Shown here in pieces: positions 44,254-54,500 of a stretch of DNA of 64,000 nt. Origin of the DNA: Acidovorax kalamii (GTDB lineage Bacteria; Pseudomonadota; Gammaproteobacteria; Burkholderiales; Burkholderiaceae_C). The DNA is taken from contig NZ_NOIG01000012.1 in the NCBI RefSeq assembly GCF_002245625.1, forward strand, positions 124,001-188,000, given 5' to 3'. Each line of letters begins with the position of its first letter. Position 1 is the stretch's first letter. The position numbers and the translations under genes were made by a program. The notes beneath the pieces were generated by a model that was not told the origin of the DNA, ran no database searches, and saw nothing but the letters and a program-made list of their open reading frames with translations.

Positions 44254-45516
44254 TCACAACAACCTGAACGCCAGCACCGCCACCAGCGTGGGTGGCAACG
44301 CGCCCAGCAGCAGACCCAGCGGGTTGATGACGCCGTCCGAAAACTTTTCCTTCAGGATGGATGCCCCGGCCGGGTTGGGCGCGTTGGCAATCACCGTCAG
44401 GCCGCCCCCCGTCACAGCGCCCGCCACCAGGGCCACCTTGAACTCGTCACTCAGGCCTTCGACCAGCGAGCCCAGGTAGGTCAGCGCAGCGTTGTCGGTG
44501 AACGCGGTGAGCGCTGCGGCGCCGAAGAACACGGCGTTGGCGTCCATCTTCATGAGCACCGGCTGCAGCCACCATTGCTGCAAGCCGCCCAGCACCACCA
44601 GCCCGGCCAGGAAGAACGCCACCAGCAGCGCCTCGCGCAGGATCAGCGGACTTTGGTAGCGTTGGTACGCCGTGGTGAACCCCATGAAGAACAGGAACAG
44701 GCCCAGGAACACGGCGGGATGGTGGGCAAACACCACCACCAGCACCAGGAAAAAAAGGTGCACCAACGTCACGCTCCATGGCACCGGGGACTCGGAGGCA
44801 GGCATCTTGCGGCCCATGTGCCCGACTTGGTTGCGGAAAATCAGCATCGCGATGCCCGCGTTGATCAGCACGGCCACTGCCGCCTTCCAGCCAAAGTGGG
44901 ACACCATGAACCAGATGTCCCAGTTCCACTTGGCAGCCACCATGAGTACCGGCGGCGCCGCAAAAGGCGTGAGGGTTCCACCGATCGAGATGTTCACAAA
45001 CAGCACGCCCAGTGTCGAATACTTCAGACGACTGGAGAGAGGCTGCGAGAACAGCGTATCGCGCAGCATCAGCGCCGCCAGCGTCATCGCTGCGGGTTCG
45101 GTGATGAACGAGCCAAGCAGGGGCACCACCGCCAGCACTACAAAGTACATGGCCATGCCGCGCTGCACCGGCAGCAGGGCCGCCAGCGCGCGCACCACAG
45201 CCCCGGCCAGCTCCAGGATGGGGCGGGTGGCAGCGATCACCATGATCGCAAACACGAACAAGGGCTCCGTGAAATTGCGCGAGTCCAGGTAGGCCGTGGC
45301 CTCCTGTTTTCCGCTGATGGAAAACATGAACAGCATGAGCACCATGGCCCAGAAGCCGAAGACAACCTCCACCTCACCCAGCAAATGCCAGATGCCCGCA
45401 TGCCGCGGCTGCGTGTGCGCCAGATGCTCGAAGAACTTGGTGGAGAAGGTGTGGAGGATGGCCAGTCCGAACAGGACGGCGCCGATCACTTGGATCAGGG
45501 TCGGAGAGGAGTTCAT
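44254..45516 (-). CDS. Putative Na+/H+ antiporter
   Basis: 420 residues with about eleven membrane segments. Recognisable parts are SISGKQEATAYLDSRNFTEPLFVFAIMVIAATRPIL, GSFITEPAAMTLAALMLRD, ISIGGTLTPFAAPPVLMVAAKWNWD, TAFTDNAALTYLGSLVEG and VANAPNPAG-like VIANAPNPAGASIL. It is a member of the putative Na+/H+ antiporter group within the ion transporter superfamily. The start at 45516 lacks a strong ribosome site; an ATG further up (MGFGRF) is possible. Confidence 0.82.
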   Translation of the reverse strand: MNSSPTLIQVIGAVLFGLAILHTFSTKFFEHLAHTQPRHAGIWHLLGEVEVVFGFWAMVLMLFMFSISGKQEATAYLDSRNFTEPLFVFAIMVIAATRPILELAGAVVRALAALLPVQRGMAMYFVVLAVVPLLGSFITEPAAMTLAALMLRDTLFSQPLSSRLKYSTLGVLFVNISIGGTLTPFAAPPVLMVAAKWNWDIWFMVSHFGWKAAVAVLINAGIAMLIFRNQVGHMGRKMPASESPVPWSVTLVHLFFLVLVVVFAHHPAVFLGLFLFFMGFTTAYQRYQSPLILREALLVAFFLAGLVVLGGLQQWWLQPVLMKMDANAVFFGAAALTAFTDNAALTYLGSLVEGLSDEFKVALVAGAVTGGGLTVIANAPNPAGASILKEKFSDGVINPLGLLLGALPPTLVAVLAFRLL

Positions 45517-45705
45517 GGGTCGCAGAAAAGCCGCGCGGCGGCCCGACCAGCGCATGAACCTGCCGAACCCCATGATTGCGACACCCGCGCCTATTCTACA
45601 AAGGCCCACCAAAACCCCTTGTAGGCGCTGGGCGCGTTCAGGCTCGCCCGCGACTTTGGCAAGGGCCCGCTCACCGGTGAGGGGCGCCTGCGCCCGCACC
45701 CCCAT

Positions 45706-45731
45706 GAAAAAAGCCCGCCAAGGCGGGCTTT
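45706..45731 (-). terminator. Terminator after the dihaem cytochrome c gene
   Basis: GCCCGCC (45713-45719), two-base loop, GGCGGGC (45722-45728), with flanking A and T runs. Read leftwards, the stem is followed by six T. It lies 26 bases after the cytochrome stop codon. Confidence 0.85.
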
Positions 45732-45756
45732 GGGGTGCGTGGACCAATTGGCCGTA

Positions 45757-46419
45757 TCAGCGGAAACGCGACTGGGGCACCACGTGCAGGTCGCCATCGA
45801 CGCTGCTGATGTAGTTGGCCAGGGCCTTCAGCTCGGCATTGGTGAACTGCTTGGCCACGCCACCCATGATGGCGTTGTTGCGGCCCACATTGGCGTTCTT
45901 CTCGACCTTGTAGGACTTGAGGGCTACAAAGAGGTAGTCGGCGTGCTGGCCCGCGATCTTGGGGTAGGAAGGATCGATGGGCTTGGCGAAGTTGTCGCCG
46001 TGGCAGGAGACACAAGCGCCCTTCTTGAGCAGCTCGGCCACTTGCACGCTGGGCTCGCGGCCGGGCTTGGCGGGCAGCTCGGCACCGGTCTTGCCATGTT
46101 GTTCGTAGTAGGCCGACACATCGGCGATGTCCTTCTCGGACAGCGATTCAGCGATGCCGCGCATGGTGGGGTGCTTGCGCTCGCCCTTCTGATAGGCCAC
46201 CAGGGCTGCGGTGATGAACTTGGCGCTTTGGCCCGAGATCATGGGCACCTTGTGGATCTCGGGAAAGCTGGCCTGGTAGCCAACGATGCCGTGGCAGCCA
46301 ATGCACATGGCAATCTTTTGCTTGCCAGCTTCCACGTCGCCTTTGGCTTCCTGGGCATGGGAGACGGCGGTCACGGAAGCGACAGCCAGGGCAAATAGCG
46401 TGGTCAGCGTTTTGTTCAT
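45757..46419 (-). CDS. Dihaem cytochrome c (c4-like)
   Basis: 220 residues with a signal peptide (cleaved after VSHA) and two haem-binding motifs: CIGCH at residues 39-43 and CVSCH at 136-140, each followed by a class I cytochrome c domain (PMISGQSAKFITAALVAYQ; PKIAGQHADYLFVALKSYK). Cytochromes of this type shuttle electrons in the periplasm, often to terminal oxidases such as the one in this window. Confidence 0.94.
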   Translation of the reverse strand: MNKTLTTLFALAVASVTAVSHAQEAKGDVEAGKQKIAMCIGCHGIVGYQASFPEIHKVPMISGQSAKFITAALVAYQKGERKHPTMRGIAESLSEKDIADVSAYYEQHGKTGAELPAKPGREPSVQVAELLKKGACVSCHGDNFAKPIDPSYPKIAGQHADYLFVALKSYKVEKNANVGRNNAIMGGVAKQFTNAELKALANYISSVDGDLHVVPQSRFR

Positions 46420-46525
46420 TTTGCGCGCACAATCTCGTGGAAGTTCAGCTCTGGGCTCTGATCAGCCGTTGATTATAGCCAGCGCCCTGTCAAGCCCATT
46501 CATCAACGATCCGGTGTTTTCCCCC

Positions 46526-47380
46526 ATGAAATTCCAAGGCTCCCAGAACTACGTCGCCACCCAAGACCTGATGCTCGCCGTGAACGCTGCCATCACGCTG
46601 CAACGGCCGCTGCTGATCAAGGGCGAGCCCGGCACGGGCAAGACGATGCTGGCCGAGGAAGTGGCCCAGGCGCTCGATATGCCACTGCTGCAGTGGCACA
46701 TCAAGTCCACCACCAAGGCCCAGCAGGGCCTGTATGAATACGACGCCGTGAGCCGCCTGCGCGACAGCCAGCTCAACGATGGCGACAGCGCCGAGCGCGT
46801 GAAGAACATCCGCAACTACATCGTGCAGGGCGTGCTGTGGCAGGCCTTCACGGCCGACCGCCCCGTGGCGCTGCTGATCGACGAGATCGACAAGGCCGAC
46901 ATCGAGTTCCCGAACGACCTGCTGCGCGAGATCGACCGCATGGAGTTCTACTGCTACGAGACGCGTGAACTCATCAAGGCCAAGCACCGCCCGCTGGTGT
47001 TCATCACCTCCAACAACGAAAAAGAACTGCCCGACGCCTTCCTGCGCCGCTGCTTCTTCCACTTCATCAAGTTCCCCGAAGCCGACACCATGCGGCAGAT
47101 CATCAACGTGCATTTCCCCACACTCAAGAGCGAGCTGCTCAGCGTGGCGATGAAGACGTTCTATGACGTGCGCAATCTGCCCGGCCTGAAAAAGAAGCCT
47201 TCGACCAGCGAACTGATCGACTGGCTCAAGCTGCTGGTGGCCGAAGACATCCCGCTCACGGCCCTGCAAAGCGCGGACAACAAGGTGGCCGTGCCCCCGC
47301 TGGTGGGTGCGCTGCTCAAGAACGAGCAGGACGTGAGCCTGTTTGAAAAGCTGGTGTTCATGAACCAGCGGAACCGCTGA
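46526..47380 (+). CDS. MoxR-family AAA+ ATPase
   Basis: 284 residues. Walker A GEPGTGKT at 33-40, Walker B LLIDEIDKAD near 117-126, sensor 1 ITSNNEKELPDAFLRRCFFHFIKFP. Upstream in-frame codons are not supported. MoxR ATPases act as chaperones that insert cofactors or metals into partner complexes, usually with a VWA protein; such a protein is encoded three genes on (48272-49459). Confidence 0.93.
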   Translation: MKFQGSQNYVATQDLMLAVNAAITLQRPLLIKGEPGTGKTMLAEEVAQALDMPLLQWHIKSTTKAQQGLYEYDAVSRLRDSQLNDGDSAERVKNIRNYIVQGVLWQAFTADRPVALLIDEIDKADIEFPNDLLREIDRMEFYCYETRELIKAKHRPLVFITSNNEKELPDAFLRRCFFHFIKFPEADTMRQIINVHFPTLKSELLSVAMKTFYDVRNLPGLKKKPSTSELIDWLKLLVAEDIPLTALQSADNKVAVPPLVGALLKNEQDVSLFEKLVFMNQRNR

Positions 47381-47400
47381 TTTTTCGGACAAGCCGCACC

Positions 47401-47637
47401 ATGAGCGCCCCCAATACCCCGTCTCTCGCAGACGGCATCTCTGACGCCGTCGGTTTTGTCGGCGGCGCACTGGCTGGCTTCTGGCTGGGCCAGTGGCTTG
47501 GCATGGACATCTTTGCCCCAGGCTATGGCACCCCGGCTCTGCTGGGCATTGCCCTGGTCGGGTTGGGCGGTGGCCTGGGCCTGCATGCCGCCAAACGCTG
47601 GCAGGCCAGCCGCCGCAGCAAGCCCGCCAAGGACTGA
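47401..47637 (+). CDS. Hypothetical small membrane protein
   Basis: 78 residues with two glycine-rich hydrophobic segments (DAVGFVGGALAGFWLGQWLG and GTPALLGIALVGLGGGLGL) and a basic tail (RWQASRRSKPAKD). It follows the MoxR gene by 20 bases in the same direction. No family recognised with certainty. Confidence 0.7.
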   Translation: MSAPNTPSLADGISDAVGFVGGALAGFWLGQWLGMDIFAPGYGTPALLGIALVGLGGGLGLHAAKRWQASRRSKPAKD

Positions 47638-47659
47638 GGCAGCGTCCGGAGCAACAGCC

Positions 47660-48250
47660 ATGGCTTTTGTAGAACCCATCACCCTGCGCGACCGGGGTGT
47701 GCGCCTGGAGCCCCTGGCCCTTTCGCACGAGGAAGGCCTGCGACTGGCCGCCGCCGACGGCGAGCTATGGAAGCTGCGCGTGACCTCGGTGCCCGAGCCC
47801 CAGGACACCCGCGCCTACATCGAAACCGCCCTGGCCACACGTGACCGCTTTGCATTTGCCGTGGTCGATGAGGCCACCAACGCCGTGCTGGGCAGCACCA
47901 GCTACCACGACATCCTGCCCGCCGCGCGCCGGGTGGAGATTGGCTACACCTGGTACCGCCAGAGCGTGCAACGCAGCCATGTCAACACCACCTGCAAGCT
48001 ATTGATGATGGGCCACGCCTTCGACACCCTGGGCTGCAATGTGGTGGGCTGGCGCACCGACAACTACAACTTCGCATCCCAAAAGGCCATCGAGCGCCTG
48101 GGCGCCAAAAAAGACGGTGTGATCCGTGGCCACGCGCTGCGCCGCGACGGCACCATCCGTGACACGGTGATGTACAGCATGCGCGCGGGCGAGTGGCCTG
48201 AGGCGCGCGCCCAGTTGCTATACCTTTTGGAGCGCAACACGCCCGCCTGA
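47660..48250 (+). CDS. GNAT-family N-acetyltransferase (RimJ/RimL type)
   Basis: 196 residues. It begins ITLRDRGVRLEPLALSHEEGL, the usual first strand of RimJ-type acetyltransferases, and has VEIGYTWYRQSVQRSHVNTTCKLLMMGHAFDTLGCNVVGWRTDNYNFASQKAIERLGAKKDG in residues 94-155, covering the acetyl-CoA motif. The likely reaction is N-terminal or small-molecule acetylation. In the MoxR-VWA gene string. Confidence 0.9.
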   Translation: MAFVEPITLRDRGVRLEPLALSHEEGLRLAAADGELWKLRVTSVPEPQDTRAYIETALATRDRFAFAVVDEATNAVLGSTSYHDILPAARRVEIGYTWYRQSVQRSHVNTTCKLLMMGHAFDTLGCNVVGWRTDNYNFASQKAIERLGAKKDGVIRGHALRRDGTIRDTVMYSMRAGEWPEARAQLLYLLERNTPA

Positions 48251-48271
48251 CGCGCGCAAGGAGCCAAAAAC

Positions 48272-49459
48272 ATGCTGATCGACTTCTTCTACACCCTGCG
48301 CTCGGCCAAGCTGCCCGTGTCGGTCAAGGAATACCTCACCCTGCTCGAAGCCCTGCAGGCGGGTGTGGTGGGCCCCAAGTCGGACGACGCGTGGAGCCTG
48401 GACGATTTCTACAACCTCTCGCGCCTCACGCTGGTCAAGGACGAGAAGCACTACGACAAGTTCGACCGGGCCTTCGGCGCCTACTTCAAGGGCGTGGAGA
48501 TGGTGGCCGATTTCACCAAGGAAATCCCGGCCGATTGGCTGCGCAAGATCCTGGAGAACGAGCTCACGCCCGAGCAAAAGGCCGCCATCGAGAAGATGGG
48601 CTGGGACGAGCTCATGGAGACGCTGAAGAAGCGCCTCGAAGAACAAAAGGAGCGCCACGAGGGCGGCAGCAAATGGATCGGCACGGGCGGCACCAGCCCG
48701 TTTGGCCACGGCGGCTACAACCCGCAAGGCGTGCGCATTGGCGGCGCGGGCAAGAACAAGAGCGCGGTGAAGGTGTGGGAACAGCGCGCCTACAAGGACT
48801 ACGACGACCAGCAGGAGCTGGGCACGCGCAACATCAAGGTGGCGCTGCGCCGCCTGCGCAAGTTTGCGCGCGAGGGGCATGAGCTGGAGCTGGACCTGCC
48901 CGACACCATCCGCAGCACGGCCGCCAACGCGGGCTACCTAGACATCAAGATGGTGCCCGAGCGCCACAACAACGTGAAGGTGCTGCTGCTGATGGACGTG
49001 GGCGGCACCATGGACGAACACATCCAGCGCGTGGAAGAACTCTTCAGCGCGGTGAAGTCGGAGTTCAAGCACCTGGAGTTCTACTACTTCCACAACTGCG
49101 TGTACGACTTCATGTGGAAGAACAACCGCCGCCGCTTCGCCGAGAAGTTCCCCACCTGGGACATCATCCGCAAGTACAACCGCGACTACAAGCTGATCTT
49201 CGTGGGCGACGCGACCATGAGCCCGTACGAGATCCTGCAGCCCGGCGGCAGTGTGGAATACAACAACGAGGAAGCGGGCGCCGAGTGGATCCAGCGCCTG
49301 ACCCACGCGTTTCCCAAACACGCATGGATCAACCCCGAGCCCCAGGGCGTGTGGCAATACCGCCAGAGCATCAGCATCATCCAGCAGCTGCTGGGCAATC
49401 GCATGTACCCGCTGTCACTCAAGGGGCTGGAAGAAACCATGCGGCTGCTGTCGAAGTAA
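48272..49459 (+). CDS. VWA domain protein (CoxE-like), partner of MoxR
   Basis: 395 residues with AAGGAG before the ATG. N-terminus MLIDFFYTLRSAKLPVSVKEYLTLLEAL as in CoxE-like proteins; the VWA domain starts near residue 235 with NVKVLLLMDVGGTMDEHI. The MIDAS motif reads DVGGTMD instead of DxSxS, and a later FVGDATMSPYEI carries another part of it. Together with the MoxR ATPase it forms a probable maturation chaperone pair; the client is unknown. Confidence 0.9.
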   Translation: MLIDFFYTLRSAKLPVSVKEYLTLLEALQAGVVGPKSDDAWSLDDFYNLSRLTLVKDEKHYDKFDRAFGAYFKGVEMVADFTKEIPADWLRKILENELTPEQKAAIEKMGWDELMETLKKRLEEQKERHEGGSKWIGTGGTSPFGHGGYNPQGVRIGGAGKNKSAVKVWEQRAYKDYDDQQELGTRNIKVALRRLRKFAREGHELELDLPDTIRSTAANAGYLDIKMVPERHNNVKVLLLMDVGGTMDEHIQRVEELFSAVKSEFKHLEFYYFHNCVYDFMWKNNRRRFAEKFPTWDIIRKYNRDYKLIFVGDATMSPYEILQPGGSVEYNNEEAGAEWIQRLTHAFPKHAWINPEPQGVWQYRQSISIIQQLLGNRMYPLSLKGLEETMRLLSK

Positions 49460-49594
49460 GCACAGCGGTTGACGGCACAAAGAGCACATTGCGCGCCGCT
49501 GTCTGACACGGGCGGGGCGCTTTTCAGTGCATAGTGGCGGCGGGCTGGTTTTTAAACCGCGAGCCCCCACCGTCCAACGCCATCCTTTGTAGCC

Positions 49595-51535
49595 GTGCCG
49601 TTTCGCATCCTGCGCTCCTTTGCCAATCCCCCAACGCCGGCCCCATGGTCGGCGTTGCTGCTTATCGGCGCGCTGTGCCTGAGCGGGTGCAGCCTGCTGC
49701 CACTCAGTGAGAAAAGCGACGACCACCAGGAGGCCGCCACCGCAGCCATTGCCGAATCCGCCACACCTGCGTTCGACCTGCGGGTGCGCGCACCGGCCAC
49801 TGTGCAAGACACCCTGGAACGCCACCTGGAGCTGCAGCGCTTTCGCCACCTGCCCGACCTGCATGCCAACGAGCTGCAGCGACTGCTGGGCGCCGCCGAC
49901 GCCAATGCCCGCGAGCTGCTGGGCACGATGGGTTACTTTGCGCCCACCATCACCGTGGAGCTGACCGAAACCCCCGACAGCCCCACCGCACCACGCGCCG
50001 TGGTCGTCACCGTGGAACCCGGCCCGCAGACCCAGGTGGCCCGCGCAGAAGTGCTCTTCAGCCCCGGCCGCACGGCAGCCGCCGAAGTCACAGGCAATCA
50101 GCCCCCGGACGCCAGCACCCGCCAGCAGCAGCGCGTGCAGCGCAATTGGTCACTGACACCCGGCCAGCCCTTCACCCAGTCTGCCTGGGACGCGGCCAAG
50201 AACGATGGCCTGCGCCAGCTGCAGGCGCGCCGCCACCCCACCGCCCGCATTGACAAAAGCCGGGCCGAGATCGACGCCGACAAACACGAAGCCCATCTCA
50301 GCGTGACCTACGAACCCGGCCCTGCCTACCGCTTCGGGCCGCTGCGCGTGCAGGGCAGCCAGCGCTACGACCCCGATGGCGCACGGCGCCTGGCCCGCCT
50401 GCCCACTGGCGCCGTGTACGACGAGGCCGAAATGCTGGACGCCCAGCTGCGGCTGGCCAGCAGCGGTTATTACGACGCCGTGTTCCTCACACTCGACACC
50501 GAGGGCACCGACCCGCAGGCTGCGCCCGTGGTGGCCCAGGTGCGCGAGGCCAAGGTGCAAAAGCTGGTGTTCGGCCCGGGCTTCTCCACTGACAGCGGCG
50601 CGCGCCTGTCGCTGGAACATATCCACAACCAGATGCCGGGCCTGGGCTGGCGCGCCGTGAGCAAGCTCGCAGTGGACCGCGAGACCCAGCAGGCCAGCAG
50701 CGAATGGACCGACCTGCCGGACGACCGGGGCTGGCGCTGGTTTGCGGGCGGCGAGCTGCAGCGCGAATCCACCGGCGACTACGACGTGAACAGCAGCCGC
50801 CTGCGCGCAGGCCGCAGCAAAAGCACCCGGCACATCGACCGCAACTACTTTGTGCAATACGACTACGCCAACAGCCAGGGGCTGGCCGCCAACGTGCAGT
50901 CGCCGTCTGACACCAGCACGGCCCTCAGCGTGAACTACGGCTGGACAGGCCGCTACTTCAACAGCCTCACCGCCCCCACGCGCGGCCATGGAATCGCCGT
51001 GGAGCTGGGCCTGGGCACCACGCTGCGGCCTGAGCGCGACCCGTTTGTGCGTACCCTGGTGCGCTGGCAATCCTTCGTGCCCGCCGGGCGGGTGACCGAC
51101 GATGCAGGCACAGGCCGCAACGCCCGGCTGGCCCTGCGGGCCGAGGCCGGGGCCGTGCTCGCCCGCGATGGCGCGCAGATCCCTGTGACGCAGCTGTTCA
51201 TCACCGGCGGTGACACCACGGTGCGCGGCTACGGCTACCGCAGCATCGGTGCGCGCACCGACAACGGCCAGCTCTATGGTGGCCGCTACCTGGCCGTGGG
51301 CAGCGTGGAATGGCAACGCCCCATCGTCTACAAGGGCCAGATGACCGACTGGGAGAGCACGCTGTTTGTTGATGTCGGCGCCGTGGCCGACAAGGTGGGC
51401 GACCTGAGCCCCCGCGTGGGCGTGGGGGCTGGCGTGCGTTGGCGCAGCCCCGTGGGGCCCCTGCAGGCCGACCTGGCCTATGGCATCAAGACCCAGGAAC
51501 TGCGGCTGCACCTGCGGCTGGGGTTCAGCTTCTGA
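49595..51535 (+). CDS. tamA: TamA-like Omp85 outer-membrane protein
   Basis: 646 residues from a GTG start. Three POTRA-type repeats precede a C-terminal 16-stranded Omp85 barrel, with the VRGY motif in GGDTTVRGYGYRSIGA and the terminal signature LRLHLRLGFSF. TamA works with TamB in moving autotransporters or lipids to the outer membrane. The N-terminus carries a lipobox (LCLSGC, Cys32), unusual for an Omp85 protein. The stop overlaps the tamB ATG (TGATG). Confidence 0.93.
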   Translation: MPFRILRSFANPPTPAPWSALLLIGALCLSGCSLLPLSEKSDDHQEAATAAIAESATPAFDLRVRAPATVQDTLERHLELQRFRHLPDLHANELQRLLGAADANARELLGTMGYFAPTITVELTETPDSPTAPRAVVVTVEPGPQTQVARAEVLFSPGRTAAAEVTGNQPPDASTRQQQRVQRNWSLTPGQPFTQSAWDAAKNDGLRQLQARRHPTARIDKSRAEIDADKHEAHLSVTYEPGPAYRFGPLRVQGSQRYDPDGARRLARLPTGAVYDEAEMLDAQLRLASSGYYDAVFLTLDTEGTDPQAAPVVAQVREAKVQKLVFGPGFSTDSGARLSLEHIHNQMPGLGWRAVSKLAVDRETQQASSEWTDLPDDRGWRWFAGGELQRESTGDYDVNSSRLRAGRSKSTRHIDRNYFVQYDYANSQGLAANVQSPSDTSTALSVNYGWTGRYFNSLTAPTRGHGIAVELGLGTTLRPERDPFVRTLVRWQSFVPAGRVTDDAGTGRNARLALRAEAGAVLARDGAQIPVTQLFITGGDTTVRGYGYRSIGARTDNGQLYGGRYLAVGSVEWQRPIVYKGQMTDWESTLFVDVGAVADKVGDLSPRVGVGAGVRWRSPVGPLQADLAYGIKTQELRLHLRLGFSF

Positions 51536-54500
51536 TGGCGATGAGCAGCACCCCGCCCAATCCCGCACCGCGCGCCCGTGCGTCCGACTTCAGCGCCGGG
51601 TCCTCATCGGCCCAGCGCCCTCGCCCACCGCGCCGACCCGGTGCTTACCGCGTGCTGCGGACCCTGGGTTGGCTGCTGGTGGCGCTGGTGGCCCTGCTGC
51701 TCACGGCCTGCGCGCTGCTGTGGTGGTGGGCGGGCAGCGGCACGTCGCTGGCTACCACGCTGGCCCGCGCGGCGCAGCACCTGCCCGCCGGGCAGCAGCT
51801 GGAAAGCCGCGAAGCCACCGGCTCGCTGCGCGGCGGCGGGCGCATCGGCTGGCTGCGCTGGAGCAGCCCCAGCCTGTCCGTCGAAGTGACCGACCTGCGC
51901 CTGGGCTGGCAGCTGGCGCCCTTGCTGCAGCGCAGGCTGGAGCTGGGCGACGTACTGGCCACACGCGTGCAGATCACGCCACTGGGCGGCCCGCAAAGTG
52001 CCGAGCCCCCCACGCCCCCCACCGAGCTGGTGCTGCCCTTGCACATCGGCGTGGCGTTTCGCGTGGACCAGTTGCAGTGGGCAGGCGCCCCAGCGGTGGA
52101 AGCCCGGGGCCTGGCGGGCGACTACCACTTTGATGGGCGCGAGCACCGCCTGAATATCGGCGGCGTGGAGCTGGCCCAGGGCCAGTACAACGCGCGGCTG
52201 ACGCTGCAGGCCCAGGCGCCCCTGGCGCTGAACGCCACCGTGGACGGCACGGTGCGCACCACCGTGCCTGGTGGCACTTCCGCCATCCAGCTGGGCGCAC
52301 ACGCCACGCTGCAGGGCACGCTGGCCACGGCGGCGGCGCAGCTGCAACTGCAGGCGCGCATCCAACCCACTCCCTCGCAAGAGACCCAGGCCACACCGCC
52401 ACCGCCCGCCACCGCCGCCCCCATGCAGGCCGAGGTGCAGGCCACGCTGGCCCCATGGGCCACACAGCCCCTGCAATCGGCCCAGGCCACGCTGCGCGCA
52501 GTCAACCTCGCAGCCCTCTGGCCCCAGGCCCCGGCCACGCAGCTGCATGGCACCGTGCAGGCGGGCCCCACCCCAGGCGCGGCCACCGGCAGCACCGGCT
52601 GGGCCCTGCAGGCGCAACTGCGCAACGAGCTGGCAGGCCCGTGGGACCACACCCGCCTGCCCATCACCACCCTGCAGGCCGACGCGAAGTACGACGGCAC
52701 CCGCTGGACGGTGCCCGGCGCCACGGTGAATGCAGGCACCGGCGCAGTCACCCTGCAAGGCAGCTACACACCGGCCACCGGCGCAGTGGAAGGCCAGGCC
52801 GAACTGCGCAACCTGCGCCCCGACGCCCTGCACACCGCCTGGGCGGCCGCCCCGCTGGCAGGCCGCGTGGCAGCGCAGATGCAGGGCGAGGTGGTGCGTT
52901 TTACGGCAGACATCCGGGCCACCGGCTCTGGCGTTGTGGCATCGGGCAAATCAGTCACCCAGCGCGCCCCGCTGTTGCGCATCAACACGCTCGCCGCCCA
53001 GGGCAGCTGGCACCCGCCTTCGCCCGCCCAGCCCGGTGGCAGCTTGCAGTTGGAGCGCCTGCTGCTGGACGCGTTGCAAGCCCGCGTCGAAGCCACCCAG
53101 CTGCGCGTGTCCCCCGGCGATCTGTCGGGCCAGGGCCAGGTCACGTTGGCCGTGCCGGGCGCCACAGCACGCGCACAAGGCAGCATCGCCCCACAGACCG
53201 GTGCGGGCGACCTGCACATGCAATGGACCGATGTGGGCCAGACCCAGCGCTGGCTGGCCAGCCTGCCGCTGGTGGGCAATCCACTGCAACAGGCCCTGCA
53301 AGGCGCCATCGCCCAGGGTGCCGCACAACTGACCGCCCGCTGGAAAGGCGGCTGGCAAACGCTGGCCCGGCAGCTGGAATCCGCCAGCGGCACGCGCACC
53401 ACGGGCAGCCCACTGCCTTCGGACAAGACACCCTTCGAGCTGCAAGCCGCGCTCTCCACCCCGCAGCTGGACCTGTCCCTGCCTCCGGGCCAGGGCGCAG
53501 TCGGCGCCACCGCCGTGCAGCTGCGCGCTGTCAAGGCCGACCTCACTGGCACCCTGGCGCAGGCCACGCTGGTGCTGGACGGCGAAGCGCGCCTGAACGC
53601 ATCCCAGCCCCGGCAGATGCAGCGGCTGGTCCTGCACACCCGCGCCACCGGTGGGCTGGGCACACCCGCGCAAGGCGCACCAAGCGCTCAGGTGCAGATC
53701 AGCGCACTGCGGCTGGTGGCGCAAGATGCCGCCCGCCCCGGCCCCTGGACGCTGCAACTGGCCGAGCCCCTGTCCCTCACCACGCGCGCCCCTTCTAGCC
53801 CCAGTGCGTCGTCGCCAGCGGCGGGCTACACCGTGCAGGCCTCGGCAGGCCAGGCCCGCCTGACCGGCCCCCTGCCCGGCACCGCCACGCTGCGTTGGCA
53901 ACCCCTGCGCATGGCCACCGGTGCCAACCCGCTGCAACTGCAAACCCAGGGCACGCTGCAGGGTCTGCCCATGGCCTGGGTCGATGCCCTGGGCCTCGGC
54001 GACACACCCGCCGCCGTAGGCCGCCCGACACAGCCACTGCTGGCCCGCATGGGCCTGGCCACCAGCATCGTGCTGGACGGGCAATGGAATGTGGACACCA
54101 CCCAGGGCACCTTGCGCGCCAGCGCCAGCCTGCGCCGGGCCAGTGGCGACCTTCGCATTCTGGCGGGCGATGCCACCGCCATCACCGCTGTGCAAAGCAG
54201 CGGCCAGGGCACGGGCGCAGGTGCCACCACCGTGATCGCCACCGAGGCGTCGGCCCGCCCTGCAGGATCAGCCAATGCACCAGGCACCGCCGCCGGGGTG
54301 CGCCAGGCCGAGGTCACCATGGAAATCGACGGCGAAGCCCTGCGCGCCCAGCTGGCCTGGGCCAGCGAGCGGGCTGGCGAGGTGCAGGCCAGTGTCAGCA
54401 CCCGCCTCACGCCCAGTGCTCCACCAGGGTCCGCCCCTGCCTGGGCGCCCGATGCGCCCCTGGCTGGCACGCTGCGCGCGCGCCTGCCCGACGTGGGGGT

